A stretch of 64,000 nucleotides of DNA from Prorocentrum cordatum (GCA_963575745.1 CAUYUJ010018327.1:247501-311500), one strand, 5' to 3'. Positions 1 to 9,840 are shown, counted from the first letter of the stretch. A program made the numbers and translations. Notes: generated by a model not told the origin, from the letters alone.

Positions 1-1
1 C

Positions 2-1210
2 GCGCAGTCAGCTCTTGGCCAACACTCCGATGAATATGCTGGGCTTTTGACGTACAAGGCGGTGAACGCCATCGACGTGGTCCACCCTTTCCATTGCGAG
101 CCCAGCGACCCGCAGGCCATCCTGAATATGCTCCGAGGTCGTCAAGTTAAGTTCTGGACAGATCGCGACCATGGCGTTGACACATCATGGGATGAAGCTT
201 GGTACAGTGTGCTTGATAAATATAGGGCGGTTCGGTTTGTGCAAAAGCCAGTTGTAGTTTGCCCACCTCTAGCAATGAGCATCGCGGAACTTCATCAGGA
301 CGTGTTCCACGCAGTTGTGATTGGTCATCGGCTGAAGTCATTCTGGGGAACTGGCCCCACAGCAGGGCGTCTGAAACGATTTCGAGAGCTTCATCCCGTC
401 CAGCAACATGTGCGGCAACACCAGGGAGCGGTCCATGGTCGTGCTATCATGCGGCGTGGACTGAGCGGCAGGCTGGTGATCAAATGGCTGGCGGCTACTT
501 CGGACTTGAAAGCCCTGCGGCATGCTGGAAGAGCTTGCGACAACTGGGCTTCTCTCATCGCCGAAGGCGCGCCTTTGTCCGAAGAGGAGCTCACACAACA
601 TATGAAGTCGGTCAGGCTAGAGACCCTCAGGCGGAGCCGGGTACGTTTAGATTGGCTCTGCATGCGTCTGACTAGGCTCATGTTCGCTCGCATCAACTGG
701 TCCCGCATCGACACGTACTTATACATAGATTCGTCCCCTCAAGGCAGGGGGTGGGAAATGCAGGCCGCCAGCGTGAGGATCAGGATGGACGGAGTCGACT
801 TTTTAAGACGAATGCTTCCACCCGTGCTGCTGATGAGGACCCAGCTCACCTCGTTTTCGAAAGCTGGAGCGCTCCTGTGGCAGATATATCTGTGTTTTGG
901 CGGATCTCCCGACGCAATGAGGGCGTTTTTGAGCAGGGTGAGGGGGATCGTTTCGGACATGGGGACCGAGTGCATGATCGCGAAAATGGGTGATATACTT
1001 CCAGATTTCTTTGCTGCGCTGGGGCTCCGCCAATTCATTCAACGACAACCCTTACTTTTTCCTCGAGCATTGGTCATACCTGGCTGGCGCCACAAGATTG
1101 ACCTTTTAATTAGACGTGGGTGCAGTTCGCTCAGGTGGTTCCCCGAGTTCATTGCCCAGGTGAAGGCTATGATCTCGTTATTTCGGGACGAGGCTCTTGG
1201 GCTTTCCAAA
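2..1210 (+). CDS. Exon 1 of a dinoflagellate multi-domain ORF with DSSPQ/DMGTE motifs (5' partial)
   Basis: The frame is already open at base 2, so the gene begins before the window; the first in-window TTG at 47 is not a credible start. Visible motifs are YIDSSPQGRGWE (Asp codon at 728) and VSDMGTE (Asp codon at 956), 76 residues apart, followed by a W-rich helical stretch (FPRALVIPGWRHK). The two Asp motifs in beta-strand-like settings invite comparison with RNase H-fold (DDE-type) nucleases, but this is inference; I recognise no named family. The frame stops 15 bases past a GC donor at 1211 and resumes in phase 0 at 1479. The composition is balanced and protein-like, unlike the spurious frames elsewhere. 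I regard it as a real but possibly repetitive gene; function unknown. Confidence 0.65.
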
Positions 1211-1478
1211 GCATGCAAAAGTTGACATAACATAGCAACAACAATACTTAGATCAGCACCATCATATAAAACAGAAGCTAAACGAAAAAACACACACACA
1301 CACACACGGGCAATCGAGGAGGACGGAGGGTTAAAACTGAGGGCCCTCAGTTTAAACCCCCAACGTGGGGCAGAGGGAGGAGGAGTAGGAGGAGGGGGGA
1401 GGCAGGAGGGATCAGGGAGGGAGGATGAGGAGTCCAGAACCCTCGTCGACTTTTGCATGCAGCTCTTTTTTGTCCCAG
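1211..1478 (+). other. GC-AG intron bounded by 16-bp inverted repeats
   Basis: Splicing AAA|GC at 1210/1211 to CAG|GG at 1478/1479 joins two open frames in phase 0 (codon 389 counted from 47). The intron opens with GCATGCAAAAGTTGAC (1211-1226). Near its end it carries the reverse complement with one mismatch, GTCGACTTTTGCATGC (1445-1460), followed by a pyrimidine-rich acceptor. It also contains a (CA)n tract near 1290-1307 and G/A-rich sequence at 1375-1430. GC donors are known in dinoflagellates. Terminal inverted repeats are a hallmark of transposon-derived introns (introners), so origin by insertion is a fair inference. The alternative is a chance hairpin. Confidence 0.7.
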
Positions 1479-3209
1479 GGACTTCGACATACGCTTGGAG
1501 AGTACTGGAGGGGTCAAGGTTTAGCTGGCCTCGCCGACCTCATAAAAGATATATCTCTGCCGACGTTCGCCGAATGGCGCTGGGCTAAGATGCGTGCGTG
1601 TCTCCATGGGCTAAATGACTTTATCTGGTCAGTGGCTGGGCATTTTGATAGGCAGGCCCTCGGGGGCATCAGAGATCCGACTCGTTTGGCCAAAGTGTTT
1701 ACCGCGTTCCGCAGCCCGGTATTTCAGCATAGGTTTGAGCTCATCTCATGGTTCGCTGATTGGCTTCACGGCATTATGATATTTGCTTCTTACTGCCCGT
1801 GCCACCCAGAACGATGGGGCACGGGCGAGGCTTTCAAGTGCAGTCAAACGGGGTGTGTTCTTGGATACGCGTATGAATATAGCAGGGATGCGTTCAAGAG
1901 GGGTCTTCAGGAGGCGAACTCTTGGAAGCAGGGCAGGTTCGGGCCTCATCAAAGTCTTCTGGGTGAAGCACAGGGGCTAGTTCGCAGCACACACGCCCTG
2001 GCAGCACTTAAGATACGGTTCTTGAATGACTTGCCCTATGTTCTCGCTCGCCTGCATACCCCTGGTGTGCGAGATGTTTGCATCGCCTTGTACAATATGC
2101 ATCCTGAAGCTAATCATGATGAGACAACTCTTCATTTCTTGAGGCCTGGAGGGCCATTGCGCGCAGCTGTCGATGCGATGGGCCAGGACGGAAGTAACAT
2201 GAGCGCCGAGCTAGAGTTCGAAGTCAATGCTCTTCGCCATGCCCCCCTAGACGATACAGTTGCTGAAGGCCCCCATGCAGTAGCCTCGCATCACCACAAG
2301 AGAGCACGACGGGCGACATTCCCTTGGATAGCATCGAGTTTGAGACTGCAGTCTAATTTGGAGGATTGGAAGCAGTTCACTAGTTCTTTGGGGGAGCCAG
2401 TCGACAATCATTGGTCCATCGCATCTTCAGTGCTGAAAGTAGGTGTTGGAACCCGTGGCGCCCAGCGTGGTTTCAAAGGGCCTCGACATGTTGCTGAGGG
2501 GCGGACGTACACCGTCAAGCACCTCTCGCACATGAGGTTTGGCATGGCCGCGGTGGCACCAGGAGCTGGGAATGGGCCAGCCGCGGGACCAGGAGGTGGA
2601 GGTGGAGGGCCAGGAGATGAACCCGATGACGGCGATGATGGCGAGGACGGGGGCAAGGACGAGGAAGAGGGCCATGAAGATCCTGAAGGATGGGATGACG
2701 GAGGCGGTGGAGGTGGAGATGATGGCGATGGGAGAAAACGGAAACGACCTAACTCAGAAGGCATTCAGGAGAAGGAGGCTAGTCTGTTGGGCGATTTTCT
2801 GGACAAAACCTTGGTTCCGTTTCAGTACTACTCAGTACACTTCCCAGACCCCGATGAAGACGATGATATATGTGTATATATGCAGGTGTTATCGACTAAA
2901 GTTAGAGCGAAGTTAGTACACACTGTATCATTCGCCAGCGACGACGACATCAGGAACTACACTGTGCATGCTCAGGTTTTGGAGCGTATGATCGTGGACG
3001 ATCCCATCGATGACAGGATCGAGGCATTCCCCGTTCAGGACCCTGGCCCCGTCGACATGTTTCAGCTCCTGGACTCGTCTCGTGAGGCTAGGCAAAGGCT
3101 TAGGATCTGGAAAACAACTGAGTCTGACGTCGAAGGGTGTGTGAGGCTGTGCGAATCCAAAGTGGCATCGCCGACCGGTGCCAGGATATCATGGCCAGTT
3201 CTCTCGTAG
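1479..3209 (+). CDS. Exon 2 of the DSSPQ/DMGTE ORF
   Basis: Continues from exon 1 in phase 0 beginning GLRHTLGEYWRGQG. Next comes a region with TFAEWRWAKM, then a Cys/His cluster CPCHPERWGTGEAFKCSQTG (1794-1858; C-x-C-H then C-x4-C) that could bind zinc. After it follow a helical block (HQSLLGEAQG...) and a strongly acidic Gly/Asp/Glu linker (2560-2740) ending in a basic RKRKRP cluster resembling a nuclear localisation signal. The frame ends at TAG 3207-3209 inside sequence that continues sensibly in another frame from 3128. Either a frameshift mutation or an unseen small intron is present, so this copy may be a pseudogene. No known family assigned. Confidence 0.6.
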   Translation, partial: GLRHTLGEYWRGQGLAGLADLIKDISLPTFAEWRWAKMRACLHGLNDFIWSVAGHFDRQALGGIRDPTRLAKVFTAFRSPVFQHRFELISWFADWLHGIMIFASYCPCHPERWGTGEAFKCSQTGCVLGYAYEYSRDAFKRGLQEANSWKQGRFGPHQSLLGEAQGLVRSTHALAALKIRFLNDLPYVLARLHTPGVRDVCIALYNMHPEANHDETTLHFLRPGGPLRAAVDAMGQDGSNMSAELEFEVNALRHAPLDDTVAEGPHAVASHHHKRARRATFPWIASSLRLQSNLEDWKQFTSSLGEPVDNHWSIASSVLKVGVGTRGAQRGFKGPRHVAEGRTYTVKHLSHMRFGMAAVAPGAGNGPAAGPGGGGGGPGDEPDDGDDGEDGGKDEEEGHEDPEGWDDGGGGGGDDGDGRKRKRPNSEGIQEKEASLLGDFLDKTLVPFQYYSVHFPDPDEDDDICVYMQVLSTKVRAKLVHTVSFASDDDIRNYTVHAQVLERMIVDDPIDDRIEAFPVQDPGPVDMFQLLDSSREARQRLRIWKTTESDVEGCVRLCESKVASPTGARISWPVLS

Positions 3210-4057
3210 ACGAGCTCGAGGACTGCGGGTGGACGCCCTTGCAGTCAGTAGTTCAATACGAGAGTGCCGAGTCTGCAGTTTCGTATGATGGAAGGCAGGT
3301 GCGAGTTGGACGGAGGCATTACTACTTGTGTCTCTTAGCTTTGCCGAGTGTCTTCGAGCGTGGAGCTCGTCCATTTTCTTCTGCAGAGCCTGACATATTT
3401 TTCAAGCTGCTGCTCAAAGACCCTGCGAAAGCAGAGCCCAAGAGCACGGCTGCCAAGCTCAGAGCGATTTTAAACGGTCTCGGCGATGACGATGACCCTG
3501 ATCAGATTGCGATTTTGAGCAAGCCTGCAAAGAAAATAAAGCTAGGACCGCCACCAGCCCTGGAGGATGTTGGCGGCGATGAGGGCATTTTGCCACTGAT
3601 CGATGGTGCTGTGGACGATGTTTCGGACGGTGCTGAAATGTGCGTCGGCGGTGGAGCCGACGACGACGAGGTGGGAGGGGACGATGGCACGATCTATCCC
3701 ATGGAGGATGAGCCAGTGCCTGATCCTCCGTTGCCCGCTCCCGATATGCCCGTGCTTCCGCCTGCGCCTCTTGACCCCATTCCAGCTTTCATTGAAGGGC
3801 AGAGAGTGTGGCGTGAAACGCACAACGGCCCAGGAGGTAAGATATCTACAGGCATTCGGGTTCAATGCAGCAACCCTGCCCATCAGAACTGCAGGCTTTT
3901 TCGGTCTACTGCTCTGGGCACCGACCGTCACGGCCCTCGCGCGGCAGAGTTTTTCGTCGGAGCATGGCTCCGGCTTGCACACGGAGTCGATGACAAGAAG
4001 GATCATCGAAAGCCTCGCGCAGCCGAGGTAGACGCATATGCCGACGAGCACCGTTGA
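3128..4057 (+). CDS. C-terminal part of the DSSPQ/DMGTE ORF, in a shifted frame
   Basis: Open from just after a TGA at 3125, overlapping exon 2 by about 80 nt; there is no ATG at the top of the frame (the nearest, at 3191, follows ...RCQDI). The protein begins with LVDELEDCGWTPLQ, then FKLLLKDPAKAEP, an acidic Pro-rich linker (3560-3780) and a compact C-terminal domain. That domain contains a His/Cys motif (CSNPAHQNCRLFRS) followed by GPRAAEFFVGAWLRLAHG, and the frame stops at 4055-4057. The preceding frame dies inside the overlap, so the two were almost certainly one protein with a frame change between 3128 and 3206. The C-terminal block resembles a recurrent dinoflagellate module as I recall the group's proteins; function unknown. 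Confidence 0.55.
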   Translation, partial: RRRVCEAVRIQSGIADRCQDIMASSLVDELEDCGWTPLQSVVQYESAESAVSYDGRQVRVGRRHYYLCLLALPSVFERGARPFSSAEPDIFFKLLLKDPAKAEPKSTAAKLRAILNGLGDDDDPDQIAILSKPAKKIKLGPPPALEDVGGDEGILPLIDGAVDDVSDGAEMCVGGGADDDEVGGDDGTIYPMEDEPVPDPPLPAPDMPVLPPAPLDPIPAFIEGQRVWRETHNGPGGKISTGIRVQCSNPAHQNCRLFRSTALGTDRHGPRAAEFFVGAWLRLAHGVDDKKDHRKPRAAEVDAYADEHR

Positions 4058-4398
4058 TCAAAAACAAGCCAGGCAACAATCAAACGCAAGTGTGTACACA
4101 ACAACATAGCATGCCATATCAAAACAACAAATAATATACATAGCCCTCATCATTATTGTCCAAAACAACATCAGCCACATCTTATCATCAAACACAATCT
4201 CATAGCTGGGTCAAACGACACTCGTACCATCAAATATACGAGTGCCCAATATGCAAACAATCAGAAACATCATAATACAAACAACTACCAACACCACGTT
4301 CTAAACATAACAGTCGTAGACATAGCGCGAGGATCAAGCTACGAGTAAGTCAGTTTCCGCATCGGCACTTTTTTGACTCATTGCATCTCGTTTCCTAC
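4058..4398. other. AT/CA-rich spacer, no gene seen
   Basis: Unusually AT-rich for this window, dominated by CAAACA/AACATC words on the + strand. No open frame, RNA gene or recognised regulatory site is visible. It separates the C-terminal domain ending at 4057 from the ORF starting at 4399 and could be untranslated or promoter sequence. Confidence 0.4.
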
Positions 4399-5259
4399 AT
4401 GGCCCCCCCGAAGCCGCACGTTGAAGAGCCGTCATTCTCTTTGGTGATCAGGATCCCTGAGTCTGCGTTGAGCAAAGAGTACGATTACATCACGGAGGTT
4501 CCTTTGCGTGTCATGGTGCGCAAGAAAGTGCAGACAGCCCCAAGCCCAGAGCAGGCAGATAATGGCGTTGCCAGCGCCAGCACCGAGGCCAGCTCAGGCC
4601 AGCGTGCAGCCGGCGACGGGCAACAGGAAGCGCCAAGGTCAGAGCCTCCGTCAGAGTCTCCGCCAGTGGAACTTCCGACCCTAGATGGACCGAAGGAGCA
4701 AGTGAATTTGCTGAAGCTCCTCGCAGAGATGGGCGACTCGGCCCCGCCCTTGGAGACAGAGCCAGAGGTAAACAAGATCGAGTACCAGGACCCCCGATCG
4801 CCGTTCAAGATCACGTTGGACGACGACGCCCGCATGCCGCCACCAGCCACACCTCCGCCGAAGAGGAGTTCCTGCGGCGAGAAGGAGTCTAAGGATGATG
4901 AGCAGCTGCAGTCCAGGAAGAAGGCAAAGCGTCCCGATGATGAAGTTCCCGAGCCCACTTCTGAAGTGCCGACGTTGCCAGCCAACGACTACCACGCCAA
5001 GCTCAACGCGGCCCTTGGCTCTTCCTGGGGCTTCAACCAGCCTCGGACCGTCCGCTCCTCAGGCTCTGCTTCGTCAGGCATCAACACCAAGGAAGTGATT
5101 GCCGTCGACTCGCAGGAAGATTCGGATCCGTCTGCAACTTCAAAGGCCATTTCAAGTCAGCCTCTTGAGCCGCTCAGTGATTCGCAGCCATGGGCCGACG
5201 ATGATCCTTACGCTCACTCGCAGTCGCAGGCTGCTTTTGAGGAGTCGCAGGCTGTTTAG
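4399..5259 (+). CDS. Hypothetical disordered Ser/Pro/Glu-rich protein
   Basis: 286 codons from ATG 4399 (MAPPKPHVEEPSFSLVIRIP) to TAG 5257-5259. The frame is also open 18 bases further up to a TTG at 4381, but the ATG gives a normal start. The N-terminal ~45 residues (SLVIRIPESAL, ITEVPLRVMVRKKV) look structured. The rest is low-complexity Ser/Pro/Glu/Gln with a basic RKKAKRP cluster (a possible nuclear localisation signal) and a C-terminal run of D/S/Q. There are no domains I recognise. It lies 340 bp downstream of the DSSPQ ORF on the same strand and just before a tandem repeat, so it may belong to the same transcription unit or element. Coding status is moderately supported by codon-like composition and length. 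Confidence 0.5.
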   Translation: MAPPKPHVEEPSFSLVIRIPESALSKEYDYITEVPLRVMVRKKVQTAPSPEQADNGVASASTEASSGQRAAGDGQQEAPRSEPPSESPPVELPTLDGPKEQVNLLKLLAEMGDSAPPLETEPEVNKIEYQDPRSPFKITLDDDARMPPPATPPPKRSSCGEKESKDDEQLQSRKKAKRPDDEVPEPTSEVPTLPANDYHAKLNAALGSSWGFNQPRTVRSSGSASSGINTKEVIAVDSQEDSDPSATSKAISSQPLEPLSDSQPWADDDPYAHSQSQAAFEESQAV

Positions 5260-5369
5260 GCACCTCGGCCCATATGCAGTGCAGCGCCTCTCGAGCTGTT
5301 TGCGCTGGTGGCGTGGACAGGTGGAGCCATAGTTTTGCATAACATTGAGAAGAAAACATTGTCTTGCTC

Positions 5370-5640
5370 GGCCCAAGAGGCCTCCAAGACGGCTCAAGAG
5401 GCTTCCAAATGAAGAGGGCTCCAAGACGGCCCAAGAGGCCTCCAAGTTAGGAGGACTCCAAGACGGCCCAAGAGGATCCCAAGACGGCCCAAGACGGCTC
5501 AAGAGAAATCCAAGACGGCCCAAGAGGCCTCCAAGTCAGGAGGACTCCAAGACGGCCCAAGAGGTCTCCAAGTCAAGAGGCCCTCAGAGGACTCCAAGCG
5601 GCTCCAGGAGGCCCCCCAATTGCCCCCCCGAGCACGCAAG
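5370..5640 (+). repeat. Degenerate tandem repeat, GGCCCAAGAGGCCTCCAAGAC type
   Basis: About ten imperfect copies of a ~20-26 bp unit containing CCAAGACGGCCCAAGAGG. The same word family, in opposite orientation (GGCCTCTTGG, GGCCGTCTTGG), recurs at 48250-48480 and 49360-49495. The overlapping ORFs are low-complexity by-products. Confidence 0.8.
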
Positions 5641-6340
5641 CAAGTGCCAGCGATGATAAAATATTGTCCAGCGGAATCAGTAAAGCGATAACATAAAAGC
5701 TTACGTGGACATCTAATTTTAAACTTATTAGTGGTGGAGTTGTAATGTGATTAACAGTAAAAGTAAAATGTGTGGGGGTTCTAGAATAATGCTTAGGCTT
5801 CAACTTACATTGTAATTCAGCTTTATTGCCAGTGCCAGAAAACAAATAGTGTAATTGTAACACATATAATTGGAGCCTGCATTATTGTTCTGGCTACACT
5901 TTCGTATGAAACTATGATTCGCTTACCCGTAGCAATTAACTTCGTAATGCCTTTTGAACCATGCTTAATGTTATACGTATTGATAGAAGGAGGGTGTGCC
6001 CCAAACAATACTCATATCGCGTGGTGTCACACAGTGATCCTTTAAGGACTCCTCAACAACTCCTGTGGGGTCTCAAAGGTTTCCCCAGGAATCCTAAAGG
6101 CTTGCTGCGAAAGCCTAAGGAAAAAACTACTGAACCCCAAAGCCCCCAAACGATTGACAAAGGACTCCCGCGGGACTTCCCCAATGCCAACGCGGCCATG
6201 GAACTTCTATTGGACGCCTAGACGGTTCCGGGAGAATCTAAATGATTCCACTTCCACCGACCCATGGACATCTCAAAAGAAATGAACAAATCTTGCTCGG
6301 ATCCCCTATGGGGTCCTTCGGCATTCTGAAGACTTCCTCG
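5641..6340. other. AT-richer spacer, no gene seen
   Basis: The first ~360 bp are markedly AT-rich with stops in all frames. From about 6030 the sequence turns into short CCT/AAAGGC words (for example TTTAAGGACTCCTCAACAACTCC) resembling decayed repeat. Nothing codable is evident. Confidence 0.4.
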
Positions 6341-6678
6341 AAGAGCCCAACGCGTTTCATCCGAATTTGCGTCGCGCGCACCCCCGAAAGGGCCGCCTCT
6401 TCAAGTGTCGCATCTGCGCGGAGGACAAACCCGCGGGGCAGTTCGATGACGCCGTCTTTAAGACGCACACGGGCGCCAAAGACGCCGCGCGCGCAGAGTG
6501 TCTGGACAAGAGAATGAAGGACTTGTGCAAGGGAGGATGCGGAGCAAACCCTCTGGAACGTTTTGACGCGCGGCACACCCTGGCCGTCGACGTCGGCGGC
6601 GGCAAAAACTTTGCCTGGGCGACTCATGGGGGGCCTTTAACTTTGCCGTGGGGCACCATGGGCGCGCTTTTACTTTAG
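6341..6678 (+). pseudogene. Cys-rich zinc-finger-like fragment
   Basis: A + frame without an ATG reads FKCRICAEDKPAGQF, then AECLDKRMKDLCKGGCG: C-x2-C, a 26-28 residue loop, a single C, then C-x3-C. This resembles short treble-clef or zinc-ribbon modules, but the sequence is short and starts and ends without defined exon borders. It runs into repeat words (GGGGCCTTTAACTTTGCC) at its 3' end. Probably a fragment of a repeated gene; the function is not inferable. Confidence 0.3.
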
Positions 6679-6759
6679 TATAGAAATCGATTGTGTCAAG
6701 GAAAACCCTTGCCCCCACCCTCCATGGGCACCGTTTTACTTTGGGCTGGCGCACCAGCA

Positions 6760-7005
6760 ATTACCTTAAACCAACCTTAAACCAACCTTAAACCAACCTT
6801 AAACCACCGCCAATTACCTTAAACCAACCTTAAACCAACCTTAAACCAACCTTAAACCACCGCCAATTACCTTAAACCACGCCAATTACCTTAAACCAAC
6901 CTTAAACCAACCTTAAACCAACCTTAAACCACCGCCAATTACCTTAAACCACAGCCAATTACCTTAAACCAACCTTAAACCAACCTTAAACCAACCTTAA
7001 ACCAT
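6760..7005 (+). repeat. CCTTAAACCAA satellite array
   Basis: An 11-bp unit CCTTAAACCAA repeats in runs of three or four, interrupted by a spacer reading ACCGCCAATTA, giving a higher-order period of roughly 50-60 bp. Scattered related units (CTTAAACCACGAC) reappear at 14310-14385. Confidence 0.95.
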
Positions 7006-7214
7006 CCAGCGACTCGCACATGCGATGTAGCCATATATGCGCGCGCCGCGCGCTGTGCGGGCGCCAAGTGCCTCGCGAGCGTTCGTCTGGAGTGCGTCCG
7101 ACCGAAGTGCACGCGCGCGCATTGGCCAGGACGCGCCGAAACATGTGCCATTCAATGCCGAAGTCAATCGGCAAGACCACGGAGGACGTCGAACGCAACC
7201 CGTGCCCCAAGGAA

Positions 7215-7590
7215 ACTGCCTCAAGGAGGGTTTAAGGGTTTAACGGGTTTAGCGGCGTTTAAAAATTAAGGGATGTTCAAGTGTGCTGAAAGGTTTAATG
7301 TGGGTTAAAATATTTTCGGTTGTTCAAAGGGCTTAAGGCTTTCAAGGGTTTAAGGGTATAAGGAGGGGGCTACTGGGCTTGGGGGTTTCACCCCTGGAAC
7401 CCCTCAAGCACATCGAAAATCATTGAACCAATTTTCAACACCCTTAAACCCTTTCACCCCTTTAAGCTCTTTAAGGCCTTTCAACCGCTCAACCCTCTTT
7501 ATACCCCTTGAGCCCTTCAACCCCTTAAACACCCTATAAGCCTTAAGCCTTTTACCCCCTTAAGCCCTTTAACCTCTTAAACAAGGGGGG
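7215..7590. repeat. TTTAAGGG-like repeat with opposed arms
   Basis: The left part (7225-7370) is rich in GGGTTTAAGGG, AGGGTTTAA and GGGTTTAGCGG on the + strand. The right part (7430-7580) carries the complementary words CCCTTAAACCC, CCCTTTAAGC and CCTTAAGCC, so the block is a loose inverted repeat about a centre near 7400. The words resemble the TTTAGGG telomere repeat known from dinoflagellates but are degenerate. A G-run follows at 7588-7617. Confidence 0.6.
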
Positions 7591-7619
7591 GGCGTTGGGG
7601 GGAGGGGGGGGGGGGGCAT

Positions 7620-8156
7620 TTCAAATTTCTTTCAGGACTCTTAGGCGTCCAGAAGGGCATCCTCGGGACTCCGGAGGTATACGGAAAGAGCTCTACCACC
7701 CCCACATGGCCATCCCTGTGATATTCCAATACCAATATACGGGGGCATGTTGCAAACATAATGCTGTTTGCGAAGGTATGCCATTGTGAACCTTATCGCG
7801 CCCAACGAACGCGCGAAACTTTCTCGCGCGACGCATGTCCGATTGCAAAGCACACTATCCACATAGTGAGCAACACCGCATCCGCACCATCGAAGACACC
7901 GCGTGACAGCACACACATACACACATAGGCACCACAGTGGTCATCACAACACTGCCACTACATATGGTGGATACTATCAGGTTTGAAATGCAAGCAAAAA
8001 CAATCAAACACAAAACAAAACAACTCAATCACCAACAACGTACCGGCCACAGGCGCACTGGCTCAAGCTTACAGCGCTGCGGGGGCAACCAGTTCAACCA
8101 GCCCAAAGCCCTGTGAGGGCGTCGTTGTGGAACCGTCCCATCTCAAGACCGCGCTC
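7620..8156. other. Mixed-composition spacer, no gene seen
   Basis: No protein-like frame with a credible start. The last ~170 bp are A/C-rich (AAACACAAAACAAAACAAC at 8005-8030), similar in texture to the 4060-4380 spacer that also precedes an ORF. Confidence 0.3.
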
Positions 8157-8450
8157 ATGCCGCCGAAAGCTGCAGCAGGGCCACCGTTGCGCTTCCCCGC
8201 ATACATCAGGGATTGCCCCTACCCCATCCTGAAAAAGAGGTTGAAGAACCTGTGCAAGGGCAGATTCCTAGCGAGGCTCCAGGCGAAGAGGTTCCAGCAC
8301 CGCCTCAAGGCCCTCCGCGCGGCGTTGGGCAACCTGAGGGAAGTATCCGATCGTACGCTCCTGCAGGATCAGGCGAGGAGCAACACGGACGCCGACCACA
8401 TTCACCAGCTTGAGGGCGAGATCGACAACGATCCAGACGATTCGGACTAG
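8157..8450 (+). CDS. Small hypothetical basic/acidic protein
   Basis: 97 codons from ATG 8157 (MPPKAAAGPPLRFPAYIRD) to TAG 8448-8450. The frame is open upstream to 7983, but only through A/C-rich sequence. A basic amphipathic middle (KKRLKNLCKGRFLARLQAKRF) is followed by a heptad-like stretch (LRAALGNLREVSDRTLL) and an acidic tail (DNDPDDSD). This arrangement suggests a short coiled coil, but no family is recognised. It stands alone between repeats. Confidence 0.35.
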   Translation: MPPKAAAGPPLRFPAYIRDCPYPILKKRLKNLCKGRFLARLQAKRFQHRLKALRAALGNLREVSDRTLLQDQARSNTDADHIHQLEGEIDNDPDDSD

Positions 8451-9186
8451 GCTAGAGCGGTGGTTTTCAGCAAGTGTGAGTGTATCATATTCTTGTGTGG
8501 TGCTCAGAGCTCAGATATCACGATATCTGGTAAGGTGACTTGTTCGGAATTACCAGAGAGCGGCCGTCTGAGAGCGGCCGTCGCCCGTCGCAATTGGTAG
8601 AGCTGATAGTGTATTTCACGTCGGGGCAGCACTTCTTTTTGCAACGGAAGCCAGCCTGCAGGAAAGCGGAGCAAGGAGAAAAAACAGATAACGCATCTCA
8701 TCGCCAGTTCGCGCGATACCGAATGTTGGCCCGAATGCGCGTCCCTAGCCTTTCCTCGCCCTTCCCCTGGCCGCCGTGGGGGCGGTTTGGGGGTCGGGTG
8801 GGTGGGTTTCTTGAGGTTTCTGGAACTCAACTCGTTTTGTACATTATCATCATTATCATCAGCATCGCCATCACTGGCATCATCATCAACATGATCATTG
8901 CACTTCTAATTCACGATGGTTGTCATCATGGGTACTGGCCTCGGGGATCCCAAGTGCTTCGAGGATGAGTCCTATCAGCCGCGCCGAGCCGTCGGCATGC
9001 TCCATGGTCTGGAGTTGGGGGCCCTTCCGATCAAGTTGAGGGGGTCTCGCCTCCATCCCCCCCTCCATGCTATTATTCCTTACACTTACATTCTCCCTCT
9101 CCTTACGTTCTTGGCCCGTTGGTATGTTTGATTGGGCCAAGCTTGTCTCAGGCTTGTGTTGTGGCTCTGTAGTACAAGTGCTTGGG
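8451..9186. other. Spacer with short repeats, no gene seen
   Basis: Holds a duplicated GAGAGCGGCCGTC word at 8560-8583 and an ATC/CAT-rich microsatellite at 8838-8900. A segment (8975-8990, ATCAGCCGCGCCGAG) recurs in the 9841-9970 repeat. No credible gene. Confidence 0.4.
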
Positions 9187-9840
9187 CCATAGACAAAGCA
9201 TGCCATATACAATACAGGCCACAAGCAAGACAGGTCACATGCGAGGCAGGTCATATACAGATCACGTCATATACATAGCATGCCATATGCAGCCATATAC
9301 ACAACTTGTCATAGACCAGGCAGGCTATATACAAATCAGGTCGTTTACAGAGCATGCCATACACAATACATGCCTCATACTATACATGTCATACACAAGG
9401 CCTGCCATACACACATCAAGTCATATACAAAGCAGGTCATATACAACAATAGCCACATACGACACAGGTCACATACGAGGCATGCCGTATACAAAGCAGG
9501 TCACATACATAGCGTGTCATATACAATGAATGCAACATACATTACAGGTCATACACAGGGCACGCCATGTACAAAGCCTGTCATAAACAAAGCCTGTCGG
9601 ATACAATGTATGCAACACAGCAAATATCATATACGAGACATCACCATAGGCTCCATGATATCAAACACGAGACAATGCATGCAACAGAAATACGAGACAT
9701 CAACATATACGAGACATCCACATATACGAGATATCATATACGAGACGTGAACATGTATGATATCACTACGAGGCATCAACATATACGAGACATCATATAC
9801 GAGACAATGTATGCAACACAACAAATATCGTATACAGTGA
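9187..9840 (+). repeat. CATATACAAAGCA / ATATACGAGACATCA tandem array
   Basis: Two related sub-arrays. From 9187 to about 9600, imperfect ~19-20 bp units alternate CATATACA, AAGCAGGT and GCATGCC. From about 9610 to 9840 the unit becomes ATATACGAGACATCA. Tyr/His/Ile-rich ORFs through it are artefacts of the repeat. Confidence 0.9.

Noticed and set aside
4362-4385. GGCACTTTTTTGACTCATTG upstream of the ORF at 4399 as a decayed SL
   Set aside because: Requires several gaps and mismatches and has no flanking duplication; position before an ATG is suggestive but not enough.
8130-8150. ACCGTCCCATCTCAAG before ATG 8157 as an SL relic
   Set aside because: Lacks the central ATTTTGG and falls inside an open frame; unsupported.
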